A stretch of 64,000 nucleotides of DNA from Spinellus fusiger. Taxonomy: Eukaryota; Mucoromycota; Mucoromycetes; Mucorales; Phycomycetaceae. The notes under the pieces are model-generated. The model did not search any database. It saw nothing but the letters and a program-made list of their open reading frames with translations, and was not told the DNA's origin. The translations under genes and the position numbers were made by a program. The DNA lies in contig JALLLS010000023.1 of NCBI GenBank assembly GCA_025094145.1, positions 124,001 to 188,000 of the forward strand, written 5' to 3'. This document shows, piece by piece, positions 53,401-64,000 of the stretch (position 1 is the first letter of the stretch; each line of letters starts with the position of its first letter).

Positions 53401-54063
53401 CGTGGCAATGTACTCTGGCAAAATGCTCAAAGAATAGGACGGGCTCACAACCCTCCTAAATATCCATTAAAAGTAGCTTATCTTGAACGTCTTCAAAGTG
53501 AAATTACTAGTCTAGTACGTGGCAAGAATCCGCTGGTGACGGTAGCCCGTGGACTATGTAGACCTGTTTGGGATCCAATCCTTCTACTACCGTGCACGCG
53601 CAAAGAAAGACATCGTCTACTAAAATGGAGGATTGCTTGGTTACCACCAACACCTTCAGTTACTTGCCAATGTGGCCACCCATCTGCCAATCGGGACCAC
53701 TTTCTCACTTGCACATTCGTTGACCATGAACGCTCCACGTTCTTGTTCTTCCTAGTTCCTGCACCACCACAAGACATTCATCCAATTGACTATTGTCTAA
53801 ATCTTCTGCCGCGCACGGTTAAGTCTTTTGTTAAATGGCGAGACCTTTGGCCCAGTTTGTTAATACTGCTGCAAGCCATTGATCGAGCCACGTCTACTCG
53901 AGACTTTAAGGTAGAGCCATCAGCTGGTAGCCTGCTCATTGAGGCTGCTGATGGGTGTGTTGAGCGGGAACGCCAACGCCGCCATAGAGTGCAAAGACTC
54001 CTGCAGCAACAGACGCTGTATCCTCACTTCTCCTCCGATCTCTCCTCTACCACCCATTCTTAA
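50470..54063 (+). pseudogene. LINE ORF2: endonuclease-reverse transcriptase, one in-frame UGA
   Basis: One frame of 1,198 codons, interrupted only by TGA at 51910-51912. The N-terminal APE-type endonuclease (about residues 1-230) shows LKIGLLNACGIRPKL, the catalytic Glu in LLVTETFL, VLGDLNTRLGR and the terminal SDHHL. A linker and RT domain (about 445-790) show NRKAPGIDHIRAEML, YKNKGEQDDPSNYRPISLTS, GGFRARRGTLDQALCL, FLDIKAAYDSVERSVIW, RGVLQGSILSPFLYSIF and the catalytic CLLYADDVALMG. The C-terminus carries CQCGHPSANRDHFLTC, a zinc-knuckle. The UGA lies between the DHIRAEML block and the rest of the RT, so an uninterrupted protein would need readthrough. Starts by ATGA overlap with ORF1. Confidence 0.92.
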
Positions 54064-54464
54064 CCCGTTTAGCAAAGCCAGAAGCTGCTAGTGTAGTTGC
54101 TGTGTTTGTGTCCTCAGGATTGTCCGAGTTGCTCTAAGTATCCCTCGTTGGATTTCGAATCGCCACAGGATGACGGTTATCTTTTTGGTGTCCTGGTTTC
54201 CTTGCTGACTTTATGGCCTTTTGGATGTCTATTCATAATTCTCATTTTACCATCATTTCTCATTTTTCATCATTTTTCCCTCATTGAGGTTCTATATTCT
54301 CCTTTCTCTCTGTTTCCCATTCATTTGCATTCTTTTTTTCACTTTCGTATTTGAAGTGTTTATTTGTTTATTCTTATTTTTTTTCCAAAAGTTCTCATAG
54401 GGTGGCTAACATGCCCAATGCGCGAATAGCAATCAACACCCACAAATAAAAAAATACTTTGAAC

Positions 54465-54478
54465 TGTACATGTTAGGA
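54465..54478. repeat. LINE target-site duplication, right copy
   Basis: TGTACATGTTAGGA, identical to 49896-49909. Confidence 0.92.
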
Positions 54479-55038
54479 TAGATTCAGTTGTTATTAAATT
54501 GTAGATGGCACTACAGAAATAATATTGTAATTTAAATAGTGGTATTCCTGTGATCTTTAGAGCAGAAGATTTAATATACTTCTCACAGCATTACAACTAT
54601 TAGTAAAACAACTATAATAACTATGATAATAACTATGATAATAACTGCTATTATTCTTATTGTGCTAATAACAGCACCATCACTACTAAAAAAAGAGTAG
54701 AGACTCTAGGCTATACAGACAAGAAAGGCGGAGAACTCATTTTGCTGAGTTTCATTTATTGTATTTGCTTCATGGTATCATTGCTTCACTTATCACGTGA
54801 GTTACATCCCACGCCTATGATCTTGCCTCGTTGATCTCTCTTCTTCTTCTCCTTTCTCTCTATAAATACTCTTTCATACTATAAACGGTAAAAAAAAAGA
54901 AAGGAAAAGAAACAAAAAGAAGAAGAAATGAAAAAAATAGACAAAATTTATAGGCACAAATAGAATCGACAAAAGTGTATAGGATTCCAGACGAAGCTCA
55001 TTTCCTTCTTCCTTCTTAATAGAGCATAAGAAACCCCG
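54479..55038. other. Intergenic, DEF1 promoter region
   Basis: AT-rich; a TATAAATA box at 54861-54868 lies about 170 bp before the DEF1 start. Purine-rich leader. No other feature. Confidence 0.55.
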
Positions 55039-57537
55039 ATGGCTTTACATACTACCAATGTCACATCTCCAACCTCTATAAGCACAAAAGGAAAAACATC
55101 ACTGTCTGATCAAAATGATATAAAGAAACTCAAGTCTAACTATGGACCTACGCTTGCTGTACTTCGAGAACTGTTCTCGGACTGGTCAGAAGAAGACCTC
55201 TTGTTTGCCATTCGAGATGCTGACGGGGATCTTGAACTCACGATAGACCGAATTAGTGAAGGTATATCCCATCAATACACACTTTCTTGTGTATTGACAT
55301 TGGTGCTGATATCGACACGAACTCTTTCTTCCTTTTTGCCTAGGTCACTGCACACAGTGGGATGAAGTCAAGACAAAGAAAACCAAAAAAGAATCCAAGC
55401 CAAAAGAAATCCAACCTTCCATCACACAGTTACCCAGAGAGAAACAAGAGCGCACAAGGCAACCCAGTGAACGAGGCATGAGTGATCGCTCTCGAAAAGG
55501 TAAACGAGAATGCCAATCAAAATGAGACAGCAAATGAACTCATTCTGTGCAGGAAAACAACCCACATATTCTAGCACACGGCCATCGACACAGCCACCAA
55601 CACACACGCAGGCGTCACATCGTATAAAACAAGAGGCATTCCCAATTGAACAGGGTGCCTGGCTATCAGGGGATCAGACGACACGAACCCCCAATGAATC
55701 CACAGGCACTTGGGCTTCTATTGCCTCTGCTTCTCGGTCTACAGATACTCATGAACCACAATGGAAAGAAGACCCCTTACTAGATTCTCACACTACACAG
55801 ACACCTCAATTAAGCATACCCGCCTCAAATGATACACCCAAGACATGGGCCAGTCTATTAAAGTAGGTGGAAGAGGTTTATTTCTCTGGGATTCTTATGG
55901 GATTCTTACTGTAGATCCAAACCAAAACCAGTACCCCTCTCTGAAGCACCCTTGTATGAACCTGAGACTCATCCCAAGAAATGGGTTGTAAATGACCCAC
56001 TACAAGTGAGAAAGGATGATACTGCTTGGAATGTGCCTATAGAGAAGAAGAGTAGTCAATGGTCAGATCATAGTGCATTAGAAGGAGTACATGATCAACA
56101 AGATGAGAAACAGAAGAAAGAATGGTTGTCTACAACAGATCCTCTGAGTGATAGTAGCGAAAGACTCTCAAAACCAGAAACAAAAAGCTACTTAGCATCT
56201 GATGAACCTTTAGCACAGGGACCTTCCTCACAGGGACCCTCTTCTGTATTAACCACTAATACTATCTCAACCACTGCCATTGATGCTTTGTTTGGATCCT
56301 TGGAAATTGACAGTAAGAAAGACGCCAGTCCAGTCTTTGAGTAAGTCATTTCAACATCCTCAAGACAAGCCCCAATAGCCAAGAAAGGGCAGCTGTATAT
56401 TCATATGCTTAACTCTATAATAGTACAACAGAAAGACGGGGACTCTCTCAACAAACCAATCTAGTTGGATCAACATTGATAACACCTTCCGCACAGTCAT
56501 CCCAGCCTTCCCATCATAACCCAGAGACATTCAGCCTTCCCAGTAGTAGCCATGCTTTTATGAAGCAAGAACCTATCTATTCTCCCTCTGGCATGGACAA
56601 CCTTTCCTCAGTCTACAGTCCTTATAGAACCCATCCAATGTCTGCACTGCCTAATGTAAATCCAATTGTATCACCCGATTATGGGTTATATGGAGAAACA
56701 CAGAGGGCTACACTGAATCCTTCGGTGAACTACTATGATCCTGCTTACCATGAATCATCTCTAATGCACTCAACCCCATATCCACTACGCGACATGTATG
56801 GCCAGGATATAATGTCAACTACACTCAACAAATATGGACAAGCAAATACAGCACCATTAAATTATCCTTCCAACCTGCCTTATTATTCTCATTACGCACC
56901 CGAATCCAATGCTTATCCACAGTCTGCCTATTCACATTACTCAAAACCAGCCTATCCTATGTATGCTAATCAACCTGCTCCTTCCCAGACAAGTAAGCAA
57001 GGCTCATCACCCTACGCAGCACATGGCTATGCTTATGAGGTTTCTCAACAACACTCTTATGGGCACTCCATGGCAGACACTGTCAATGAGCCTTCTTATG
57101 ATGACAGTACTTCTTTCCAACATCATTCTTTAGCGTCACAAAAACAATCTTATGGTACAGAATCACAATTACAGGACTTCTTAGGTCATTTGTCTCATTC
57201 CTCTACCAAGGCAGATACTACAAATGTATATAAGTATGATAGACCGTCTCCTAACAATATCATGCAATCACAAAGCCCACACATGTCGTCCATCTATCAG
57301 CAGCAGCAACAGCAACAACAGCGCTATGGATCGAATCAACCTAATTACTTTGGTCAACAGTCATCATTTTCTTATCAACAGCAAGAGCCACAACAACAAC
57401 AACAGCAGCAGCAGCAACATCAATATCATCAACAACAACAGCAGCAGCAATATCAACAACAACAACAACAACAACAACAGCAGCAGCAGCAGCATCAGTC
57501 CTCATCTTTAAACAATCGTCAACAATATTGGCAATAA
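55039..57537 (+). CDS. DEF1: Def1-like RNA polymerase II degradation factor (CUE domain, Gln-rich)
   Basis: Five exons (55039..55261, 55344..55499, 55553..55862, 55915..56340, 56424..57537) splice in frame to 742 residues. The N-terminal CUE-type ubiquitin-binding domain (about residues 34-78) reads PTLAVLRELFSDWSEEDLLF and DADGDLELTIDRISEG. The characteristic Def1 continuation GHCTQWDEVKTKKTK follows. The middle is disordered, Ser/Thr/Pro-rich, with repeated TWAS motifs. The C-terminal 250 residues are Tyr/Ser/Gln-rich and end in long poly-Gln tracts. In yeast, Def1 promotes ubiquitylation and degradation of stalled RNA polymerase II after DNA damage; the Gln-rich tail retains it in the cytoplasm until processing. 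The same architecture is seen here; function is inferred. Confidence 0.88.
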
Positions 57538-59457
57538 AGTGAAGATTGTCTTTCATAAGAGAATGAATGAAGAAAAAAAACAGCAAAAATATTTATGCCT
57601 AGATGAGATTCATGTTTATCGTCAATATACAGCTTATTCTTGTCATTTGTCTTACCTCTTTTAAGACATTTTCATAGACAGGCTTTCGGGTATGTATGTA
57701 ACATGTACGTAAAAAATAAATATAAGTATATATACGGTAGAAATATAAATATAAATATAAAAAAGGGACGGATTGTATATTATTTTGACCTGAATTTATC
57801 TTGTTTTGTTATCTCTGCATCTCATTATCATACCTAAAAGCAATTGTGTGTCCTCTGACCCATAGTAATAAGGATTTAAAGCTACTGAGGGAAGGAGGAG
57901 TTAATTCACACATGTCAAGTGATAACAAGAATATAATTAAAAGGATACACCACTCTTTATCATTAAAATGAAGCTTAAATATGAAAGATGTCTTGACTAA
58001 TAGATGAGAGATATATATACTATTTGATGTCTTGGTTAGATAAGAAATCATTTTTCTCTAGCCGAGGATAAAATCTTTCCATAGCCATTAGGAGAGAAAA
58101 TAAACTTACTATAGCTCCTGGATAGGTGGTTTGAATGGCTACAAAATGCATTGCCCATCTTCCTGTAGTATGAGTGAATCGGAGAATGAGATGGAAGACC
58201 CACTTTTTATGTTTATTGAGTAACGTACTGTGTATACACTTTCACATATTGGTCTTTTTGTTATAGAATAGATAGGAATGAGTATTAAACTTTCTTCTCT
58301 TGATAATTCAATACCAAAGAAAAATATCAAAGTTCATTTATTATGTTTTACCTTTATTTGTTTTCAGTTTATACAAATGATCCCATAATGCACTAGGGAT
58401 TTGCTTTGTCAGTTTGTTGTTTTGTTTCTTGACTTAAATAAATGCATACAAAAACCCATATATACAAATCAGAAAATGGATACAAGTTAACAGGTCAAAA
58501 AGCTAACAGACTGATAGAAAAGAAAAATACATATGCTAAACACTATTTGCTATCATTCCAGTAGGATCCGATACCACCATTAGAAAAACTTCCTCTAATG
58601 CATTTTTTTTATCTTTTTTGTTGATCCTTATATTTTTATCTTGTCCCTGAACCTTGATCTGATAACAGAAAGAAAGAAAGAAAACATAAAAACCAAAACT
58701 TATTCTTCCATCTTTCCATCTTATTATGAACAGGATATCTATAGATGAATACAGATCATCATAAAAACAAAGAGCTAATGTGTCTACAAATGCAATTATA
58801 GCTTCAATTAGGATTACAACTACAGTTAAAACAAGACATTGTACGAGGTGATGGTTGACGAATACTAAGGGATAGTCTATTTATTGATGGCTTAGTATTA
58901 TTATTTTTAGTAATTACAGTAAGAAGGAGTATGGCCGAGGTAGGGTTAGGACACAGACGTGTGAGATACATAGCTACGGGATTGCCACCAATGAAAGAGT
59001 GCATGTACAAGAGGAAAGTAAAACAATAAAGTATGTAGTATAGCAGCCTAAAAAAGACACTGGATATTCTCCCTTGTTTTCTTACTTCTCCCTTGTCTTG
59101 TTTCTTTTTTTTTTCTTTTTTTTTTCTCCTTTTTCTTTCTTATGAATCAGTGCACTCAAAAATAACCATTTATTATTGAGGTTTCTATAAATATAAATAG
59201 AGACATGCATTACAATGCAATAGACAATTTTTATTTTCTGGTATGAACAATAGAATAGACTTTTTATAAGGATACTTTATATTGATACACCTCTTTGTCT
59301 CGTGATTTTATTTTTGTTAATAAGCATTTTATTTTATACTTTACTTTTATCTTGCTTTTTTTATTTTTATTTTAAATTTAAGTTTATAGGAAGTGGTGGT
59401 CATTATGTGTCGTTTATTTTTCATAGTATAACAAGTAATAAATAAGATGATAATAAA

Positions 59458-59540
59458 ATATTAAATATTAAATGTTAGATGTTAAATGTTAAATGTTAAA
59501 TGTTAAATGTTAAATGCTAAATGCTAAATGCTAAATGCTA
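59458..59540. repeat. TTAAATG / CTAAATG tandem repeat
   Basis: Eleven or so 7-bp units, shifting from TTAAATG to CTAAATG along the array. Confidence 0.85.
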
Positions 59541-60084
59541 AATAATAAACAACGGGTAGAACCCATGCTGTTGTTTGATAACACATTTCATTTCTTAAAG
59601 CAATGGAATACTAGCTAAAGAAGCATCACCAGTTGCATAGTAATGCATCCCTCTATAGATAGTAACATCGATGGTAAATAGCTATTTTCTCTCTCTTAGT
59701 GCACTGATGCAAAGGAGGAGAGACAGGCAGAGAGGGGCGCCTTTGTGGCCAGTCACAGATACAATGAGGTAACCAGTGGAGCAAGAAATGATAAAGAGAA
59801 GAAAGAGAGAGGAATGAGACTGACGTCATATTGTATTCATGACTTGGTATGCGAGATGTGCTCTCATTGAGCAATGAAATTAGAAACAAGGTAAGAATAG
59901 AGTGTGGGTGGGTTGGAGCAAGTCACAGTTAGTAAGAGAGTCAAGGGTAAGGAGAAAGAAAGTGAGACAAGGAGTGCATGCTTTTGTACTAAGCCAAAAT
60001 AGAAATGTAAATACAAATATAAAACAAGGGGACATGAGATATTCTTATTTGTCTGTGTGTTTGTGTATCTGTTTATTAATGTGT

Positions 60085-60255
60085 ATGTGGATGTGGATGT
60101 GGATGTGGATTGGTATTTGAATATGTATGTGGATTTGGATTTATATTTGCATGTGGATTTGTATTTGGATTTATATTTGTATGTGGATTTGTATTTGTAT
60201 TTGTATTTATATTTATATTTGTATGTGGATTTGTATTTATATTTGTATGTAGATT
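60085..60255. repeat. GTGGAT / TTTGTATTTA tandem repeat
   Basis: Degenerate 6-bp-period array on the plus strand (GTGGAT, GTATTT, ATATTT units), about 170 bp, upstream of the small gene at 60493. Confidence 0.85.
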
Positions 60256-60492
60256 TTGGGATCTGAATGTGGATTTGAGTGGTTAAGCAAGTGTGTATTT
60301 GTACAAGTGTGCATGTTAGAAAGTAAAAAAGTAAGATAAAACATTCCTAGCTAACCTAAAGAGATGAGTAAAATCAGACTGTGGGCAGAGTGGACATAGA
60401 AAAATAAAAGTTACTTTAAAAGCATAAAAAAACCCTTCCTCTTCTTTCTACTATTATCACTCTATTGTACCTTAACCACTGCACTTGCCTAA

Positions 60493-60921
60493 ATGTCTCT
60501 TTCTATTCTACAACTACCACCTTTGAACCGGAAAAAGGGTCAAAAACAGTGCACTCTGCCCTCTCTACAATCTGTGTGTGAGGATCCTTTGGGGTTTCCA
60601 CGCCACCACAGTCGCACAGTCTCTCTACCTCACACTCTCTCATTGGATCTACTAGTGGATGCCATTGCTATTGATGAGTCTTTGGAGTCAAAGTATCGAC
60701 AACACTGCGCTCGAAAAGAGCTACCAAAATACACAATTGTCCCTTATTCTATTCCCCATGCTGCTCTACTCCGAAAAAGAATCCACTCTGCACCTGCACA
60801 ATTCCACACTCCAAAGCACTCTCCACAGTGGAAGGTTCTTTCTCATCACCAGTCAACGGACCCTGAGATCATTGCACAGTCAATCGTTCAACAGCATATT
60901 GCTAAATGTATTAAACGCTAG
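60493..60921 (+). CDS. Hypothetical protein, 142 residues
   Basis: A single-exon frame with ATG at 60493 and stop TAG at 60919-60921. Codon use is clearly more GC-rich and less AT-biased than the surrounding spacer, and a pyrimidine-rich stretch precedes the ATG. The protein is basic and soluble-looking, with no signal peptide or membrane segment. It shows SLPHTLSLDLLVDAIAID, ESKYRQHCARKELPKYTIVP, RKRIHSAPAQFHTPKHS, and a helical C-terminal DPEIIAQSIVQQHIAKCIKR. I recognise no family. Not tested for conservation, so it could still be a chance frame. Confidence 0.6.
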   Translation: MSLSILQLPPLNRKKGQKQCTLPSLQSVCEDPLGFPRHHSRTVSLPHTLSLDLLVDAIAIDESLESKYRQHCARKELPKYTIVPYSIPHAALLRKRIHSAPAQFHTPKHSPQWKVLSHHQSTDPEIIAQSIVQQHIAKCIKR

Positions 60922-61240
60922 AAAAAAGAAAAAGAAAAAGAAAAAAGAGTATTTATTTGTACGCCTTAAGATTGCTTTTACAACCAAATCCACACCTGTC
61001 AAGTCAACTGACAAATCCCTTTTGTATTGAACAAGACATGCCCATTTACATTATAATTTATACATAGGTTTACAAAATGACATTATATTATCCCCTATTT
61101 CCCCATGCATTGAATAAAACATAACTATTTATCCATCAGTAGAAAGATCATACATTGTTTTATGTCTCAATTATTATCCAGTAAGGAGTAGGCTATAACT
61201 GAAAACACATAACAGTAAATAGCAAATATTGCCTCGCTCA
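60922..61240. other. Short intergenic spacer
   Basis: AT-rich with an A-rich run after the stop codon at 60921; convergent gene ends. No other feature. Confidence 0.55.
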
Positions 61241-64000
61241 CTAATCATGAAAGTCAAGGCCGGTGATTGTCTTTTTCACGTAGCCAGCACGAATCACCCA
61301 ATCACCAAAGGTTTCTTCAAATGCTCTCTCTAATGCATAGCGCTTAATAATAGGTTTGAGCTCCTCAAGAATCTCATTCTCTCGCAGTGATTCCTTGTAA
61401 AGCTTATTCAAACGGTTTCCATTATGACCACCACCCAAGTAGACATTGTAAGCACCAGGCGCTTTACCTACAAATGCCAGTTCTGCCAAGTAGGGGCGTG
61501 CACAACCATTAGGACATCCTGTCATACGAATAGTAATAGCATCGTCTCTTAATCCTGCTTCTTCAATGGCTTGCTCCAAGTGACCCACCAGTGCAGGCAA
61601 GTAACGCTCAGACTCTGCCATGGCCAAACCACAGGTAGGAAGAGCAACACATGCCATAGCATTGAGGCGTAATCCAGTATAGGCAAGATTGTCCATCTTA
61701 TACTTGGCAAGATGCGCCTTGGTCTTCTCCAACTCAGATTCAGGAACATTCGCAATCACCAAGTGCTGGTTAGGAGACAAGCGGAATTCACCAGTATGCC
61801 ACTTGGCCAATTCACGAAGACCCGTTCTGACCTGGAATTCAGGCGTGTCTTTGATTTTGCCGTTCTCAATGAACATGCAAAAGTGCCAGTTATCGCCTTT
61901 TCCTTTGGTCCATCCATAACGATCAGCATTGTCCTTGAACTCAAAAGGCATAGCTGGTTGGAGAGTAACACCACTTCTCTTCTCAATCTCTTCTTTGAAA
62001 AACTCAAGACCATAAGTATCTACGGTATATTTGAGACGAGCATGTTTACGGTTGGTACGGTCACCATAATCACGTTGTGTTGTAATTACAGCCTCTGCAA
62101 TTTTAACACCATCTGCAGCATCCACATAGCCTATTAGGGAAGCAGGACGAGGGTAGGTCTTCTTGTTGCCATGTGTTTGGCCCATACCACCACCAATGGT
62201 CACATTGTAACCCACCACCTGCTTGTCCTTAACAATTGCAATGTAACCCAAGTCATGGGCATAGATATCGACATCATTGTTGGGAGGAACAGCAATTACA
62301 ATCTTGAATTTACGAGGCAAGTAGTCAGGTCCATAGATAGGCTCGTGGTCTTGAACAGCATGGCCTGCTACTAATTCATCTGCCAACCATATCTCATGGT
62401 ATGCATTTGTCTTTGGTGCAAGATGGTGCATGAGGTCCACACTAAAGCTCTGTACTTGATCATGGATCTCAGGAACCTCAGTTATAGGTGTCACCATAAT
62501 GTTACGGTTCACATCACCACAGGCTGCCAAAGTACTGAGGAGAGAGTGATTGATACCACGAATAGTAGAGCGAAGGTTCTGTTTAAGGATACCATGAAGT
62601 TGGAAGGCCTGACGTGTTGTAAGCTTAATGGCACCATTGGCATGCGTGTCTGCCAATTCATCCATGACCAACCATTGCTGAGATGTAGATACACCACCAG
62701 GCATACGCACACGAATCATAAAGCTATAGGCCTTGTCCAGTCCCATCTTTTTACGTTCTTCTCTCAAATCACGATCATCTTGTCCATAAGAACCATGGAA
62801 CTTAAGCAATTTGCCGTTGGTTTCATTGAGATTGCCTTTAGAAGTATCCAACAGATCTTCAGCAATCGTACCACGAAGGTAGTTGGAGTTGATCTTCATC
62901 TGGTTGTCTGTAATCTTGGGCTCCTCCTCATCAGCTCCCATGCCTTTAACACCCAGTGCCTTCCAGAACTCAGGCTGCCATGCTTGAAATCCAGTCTCAA
63001 ACCCATCCGCATCTTGATCATCCCCCATTCCATAAGAAAGAAGACGATTAGCACCCAATGATTCAAGTTTTGTATCAATCCATCGACCTGCACGGTTATA
63101 GAACGAAGCGTCCTCTTCACGTGGCCAGTAGTTTCGATCTCCCAAACCAAACACAGAGAAATGAAGGTCCCCTAAATTGATATCGCCCACGACCAAAGCG
63201 TTCAGGGCCTTCCAGAAATCACGAGCATTGGAGGGCAGCTCTCCCTGGCCTGCTGTAGAACAGACCACTAACAGATTGGTTTCTCCTGATAAGTCTTGGA
63301 TGTCACCATAGTCATCCATGGCCATGAGTCTGACTTGCAGGTTACGTGATTTTGCACGGGTAGCCAACTTTCTTGCCAATGCTTCTGCATTTCCACCATC
63401 AGAACCAAACAAGATGGTCAAAGGTGGGCCTTGAGCTCCTCCTAATCCAGAAAGCAATTTAGCGTAATCTTCACGGGCTTTACGTTTTAATTCTTCTTGG
63501 CGTTTCTTGACATCCTAAATCCATCCATTCATTTATGTTATATATATAAATATATATATATATTATAAATAAACAATTAGTTATTGAGATAATAATATAA
63601 CAAATAAAATAAAAAACTTACCAACTCAAGTGACTCCCCTAAACGAGTGCTGTAAGTTGGACTAGAAAGTACCAACTGGGATAAACTGTTTTCTCGTTCC
63701 AAGAACTTCTCAAGATCCTTCTTGATACGCTGAGAATCAAGCGTAAAGGGCTCTTTGTCTTGTGCTTCCAACACAGGATTCCAGCGATAAAGTGGCCATG
63801 CACCAGAATCCACAGATATCTTTGTTTCCTTTAAAGTATTTACAGGATTGACGGCTTGATTTACAAGAGGGAGGTAAGCTAATACAATGGAAGGACCAAT
63901 GTACGCATCAGCTTCAATCAGAGCATGAAGAACACCTGTATAAGAGGAATACACAGCCACAGAAGCAACATACACAGAACCAAAGTTCATAGCATAGAGA
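61241..64000 (-). CDS. MET5: Sulfite reductase (NADPH) beta subunit, partial at the right window edge
   Basis: Two exons visible (beyond 64000..63622 and 63514..61241). The upstream exon (FGSVYVASVAVYSSYTGVLH) matches the N-terminal pyruvate-ferredoxin-like region of fungal Met5. Exon 2 has a flavodoxin-like domain (LTILFGSDGGNAEALARKLA, VCSTAGQGELPSNARDFWKA, FSVFGLGDRNYWPREEDASF). The siroheme/4Fe-4S sulfite-reductase core follows: LTTRQAFQLHGIL, VNRNIMVTPI, GGGMGQTHGNKKTYPRPA, and the ligand cysteines in CVALPTCGLA and GCPNGCARPYLAEL. It reduces sulfite to sulfide with electrons from the Met10-type alpha subunit, in sulfur assimilation. The first residues lie outside the window. One short AT-rich intron (63515-63621). 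Confidence 0.95.

Larger units (their letters stand above)
49910..54464 (+). mobile_element. Non-LTR retrotransposon (LINE) with APE-type endonuclease, long copy 4
   Basis: 4,555 bp flanked by the direct repeat TGTACATGTTAGGA. It contains the 3' part of ORF1, all of ORF2 (endonuclease, reverse transcriptase, C-terminal CCHC-type knuckle) and a 3' UTR ending AAAAAATACTTTGAAC without a poly(A) tail. ORF1 is open right from the target-site duplication, so this copy is probably 5'-truncated within ORF1. Apart from one in-frame UGA in ORF2 it looks recent. Three truncated relatives lie in the window. Confidence 0.95.
57538..60492. other. Long low-complexity intergenic region
   Basis: About 3 kb with no convincing gene. 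Contains a (TTAAATG)n-type tandem repeat near 59458-59540 and TGTGGA/TTTGTATTTA-type repeats near 60085-60255. Short frames such as 58804-59010 lack family features. Confidence 0.6.

Noticed and set aside
58804..59010. Minus-strand 68-residue ORF
   Set aside because: No recognised domain, signal peptide or coding bias in a 3-kb low-complexity spacer.
1..64000. tRNA or rRNA genes
   Set aside because: None recognised by eye; a tRNAscan-SE/Infernal run would be needed to exclude short tRNAs in the AT-rich spacers.

Overview
The window looks like a nuclear contig of an early-diverging filamentous fungus, most likely Mucoromycota. Short GT-AG introns (mostly 35-100 nt) split compact genes. The gene set is fungal: carbamoyl-phosphate synthase small subunit with an arginine attenuator uORF, Def1, KTI12, an arrestin-related adaptor, a sulfite reductase with a flavodoxin-like domain, and Rcf1. 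Intergenic DNA is AT-rich and full of Tc1/mariner, LINE and other repeats. Species assignment is inference; no marker gene was searched.

Layout. 1-1.4 kb: a Pmp3-type proteolipid gene and a class II aldolase/adducin gene. 2-15 kb: an accessory, repeat-dominated region. It holds a 1.35-kb Tc1-like element, three more Tc1 remnants, a decayed Fanzor-like (eukaryotic TnpB-type) gene, three uncharacterised dispersed repeats (called R1, R2 and R3 here), and one intact gene, a secreted PL14-type polysaccharide lyase. The lyase sits between two inverted, almost identical 503-bp arms that are the 3' end of a second Fanzor-like lineage. 15-17.7 kb: no supported gene. 17.7-19.3 kb: CPA1 with a spliced arginine attenuator peptide uORF. 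20-33 kb: conserved genes for dynactin p150, an HDHD2-like phosphatase, cyclophilin, Rcf1, a homeodomain factor and an arrestin-related adaptor. 35.5-36.6 kb: KTI12. 37-37.4 kb: an intact ORF that is only a Tc1-type helix-turn-helix domain. 37.7-40.6 kb: a second copy of the first Fanzor-like lineage, then repeat R1 with a LINE tail inserted in it. 41-45.6 kb: a PHOSPHO-type phosphatase, DGAT2 and a glycolipid transfer protein. 46.8-54.5 kb: a nested repeat block, with unidentified degraded ORFs, a LINE tail, a Tc1 element, and a 4.55-kb LINE inserted exactly at the Tc1 terminus. 55-57.5 kb: Def1. 60.5-64 kb: a small unknown protein and the sulfite reductase beta subunit, which runs off the right edge.

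How it fits together. The single-copy genes are unrelated housekeeping functions with no operon-like logic; some are divergent (cyclophilin/Rcf1) or tail-to-tail (phosphatase/DGAT2). The most notable content is (i) at least four remnants of two Fanzor-like RNA-guided-nuclease lineages with conserved non-coding 3' tails, (ii) the lyase gene framed by inverted Fanzor ends, (iii) a CPA1 attenuator uORF interrupted by an intron, and (iv) LINE insertions with 14-15-bp target-site duplications that begin with TGTA, one of them with a matching empty site in the same window.
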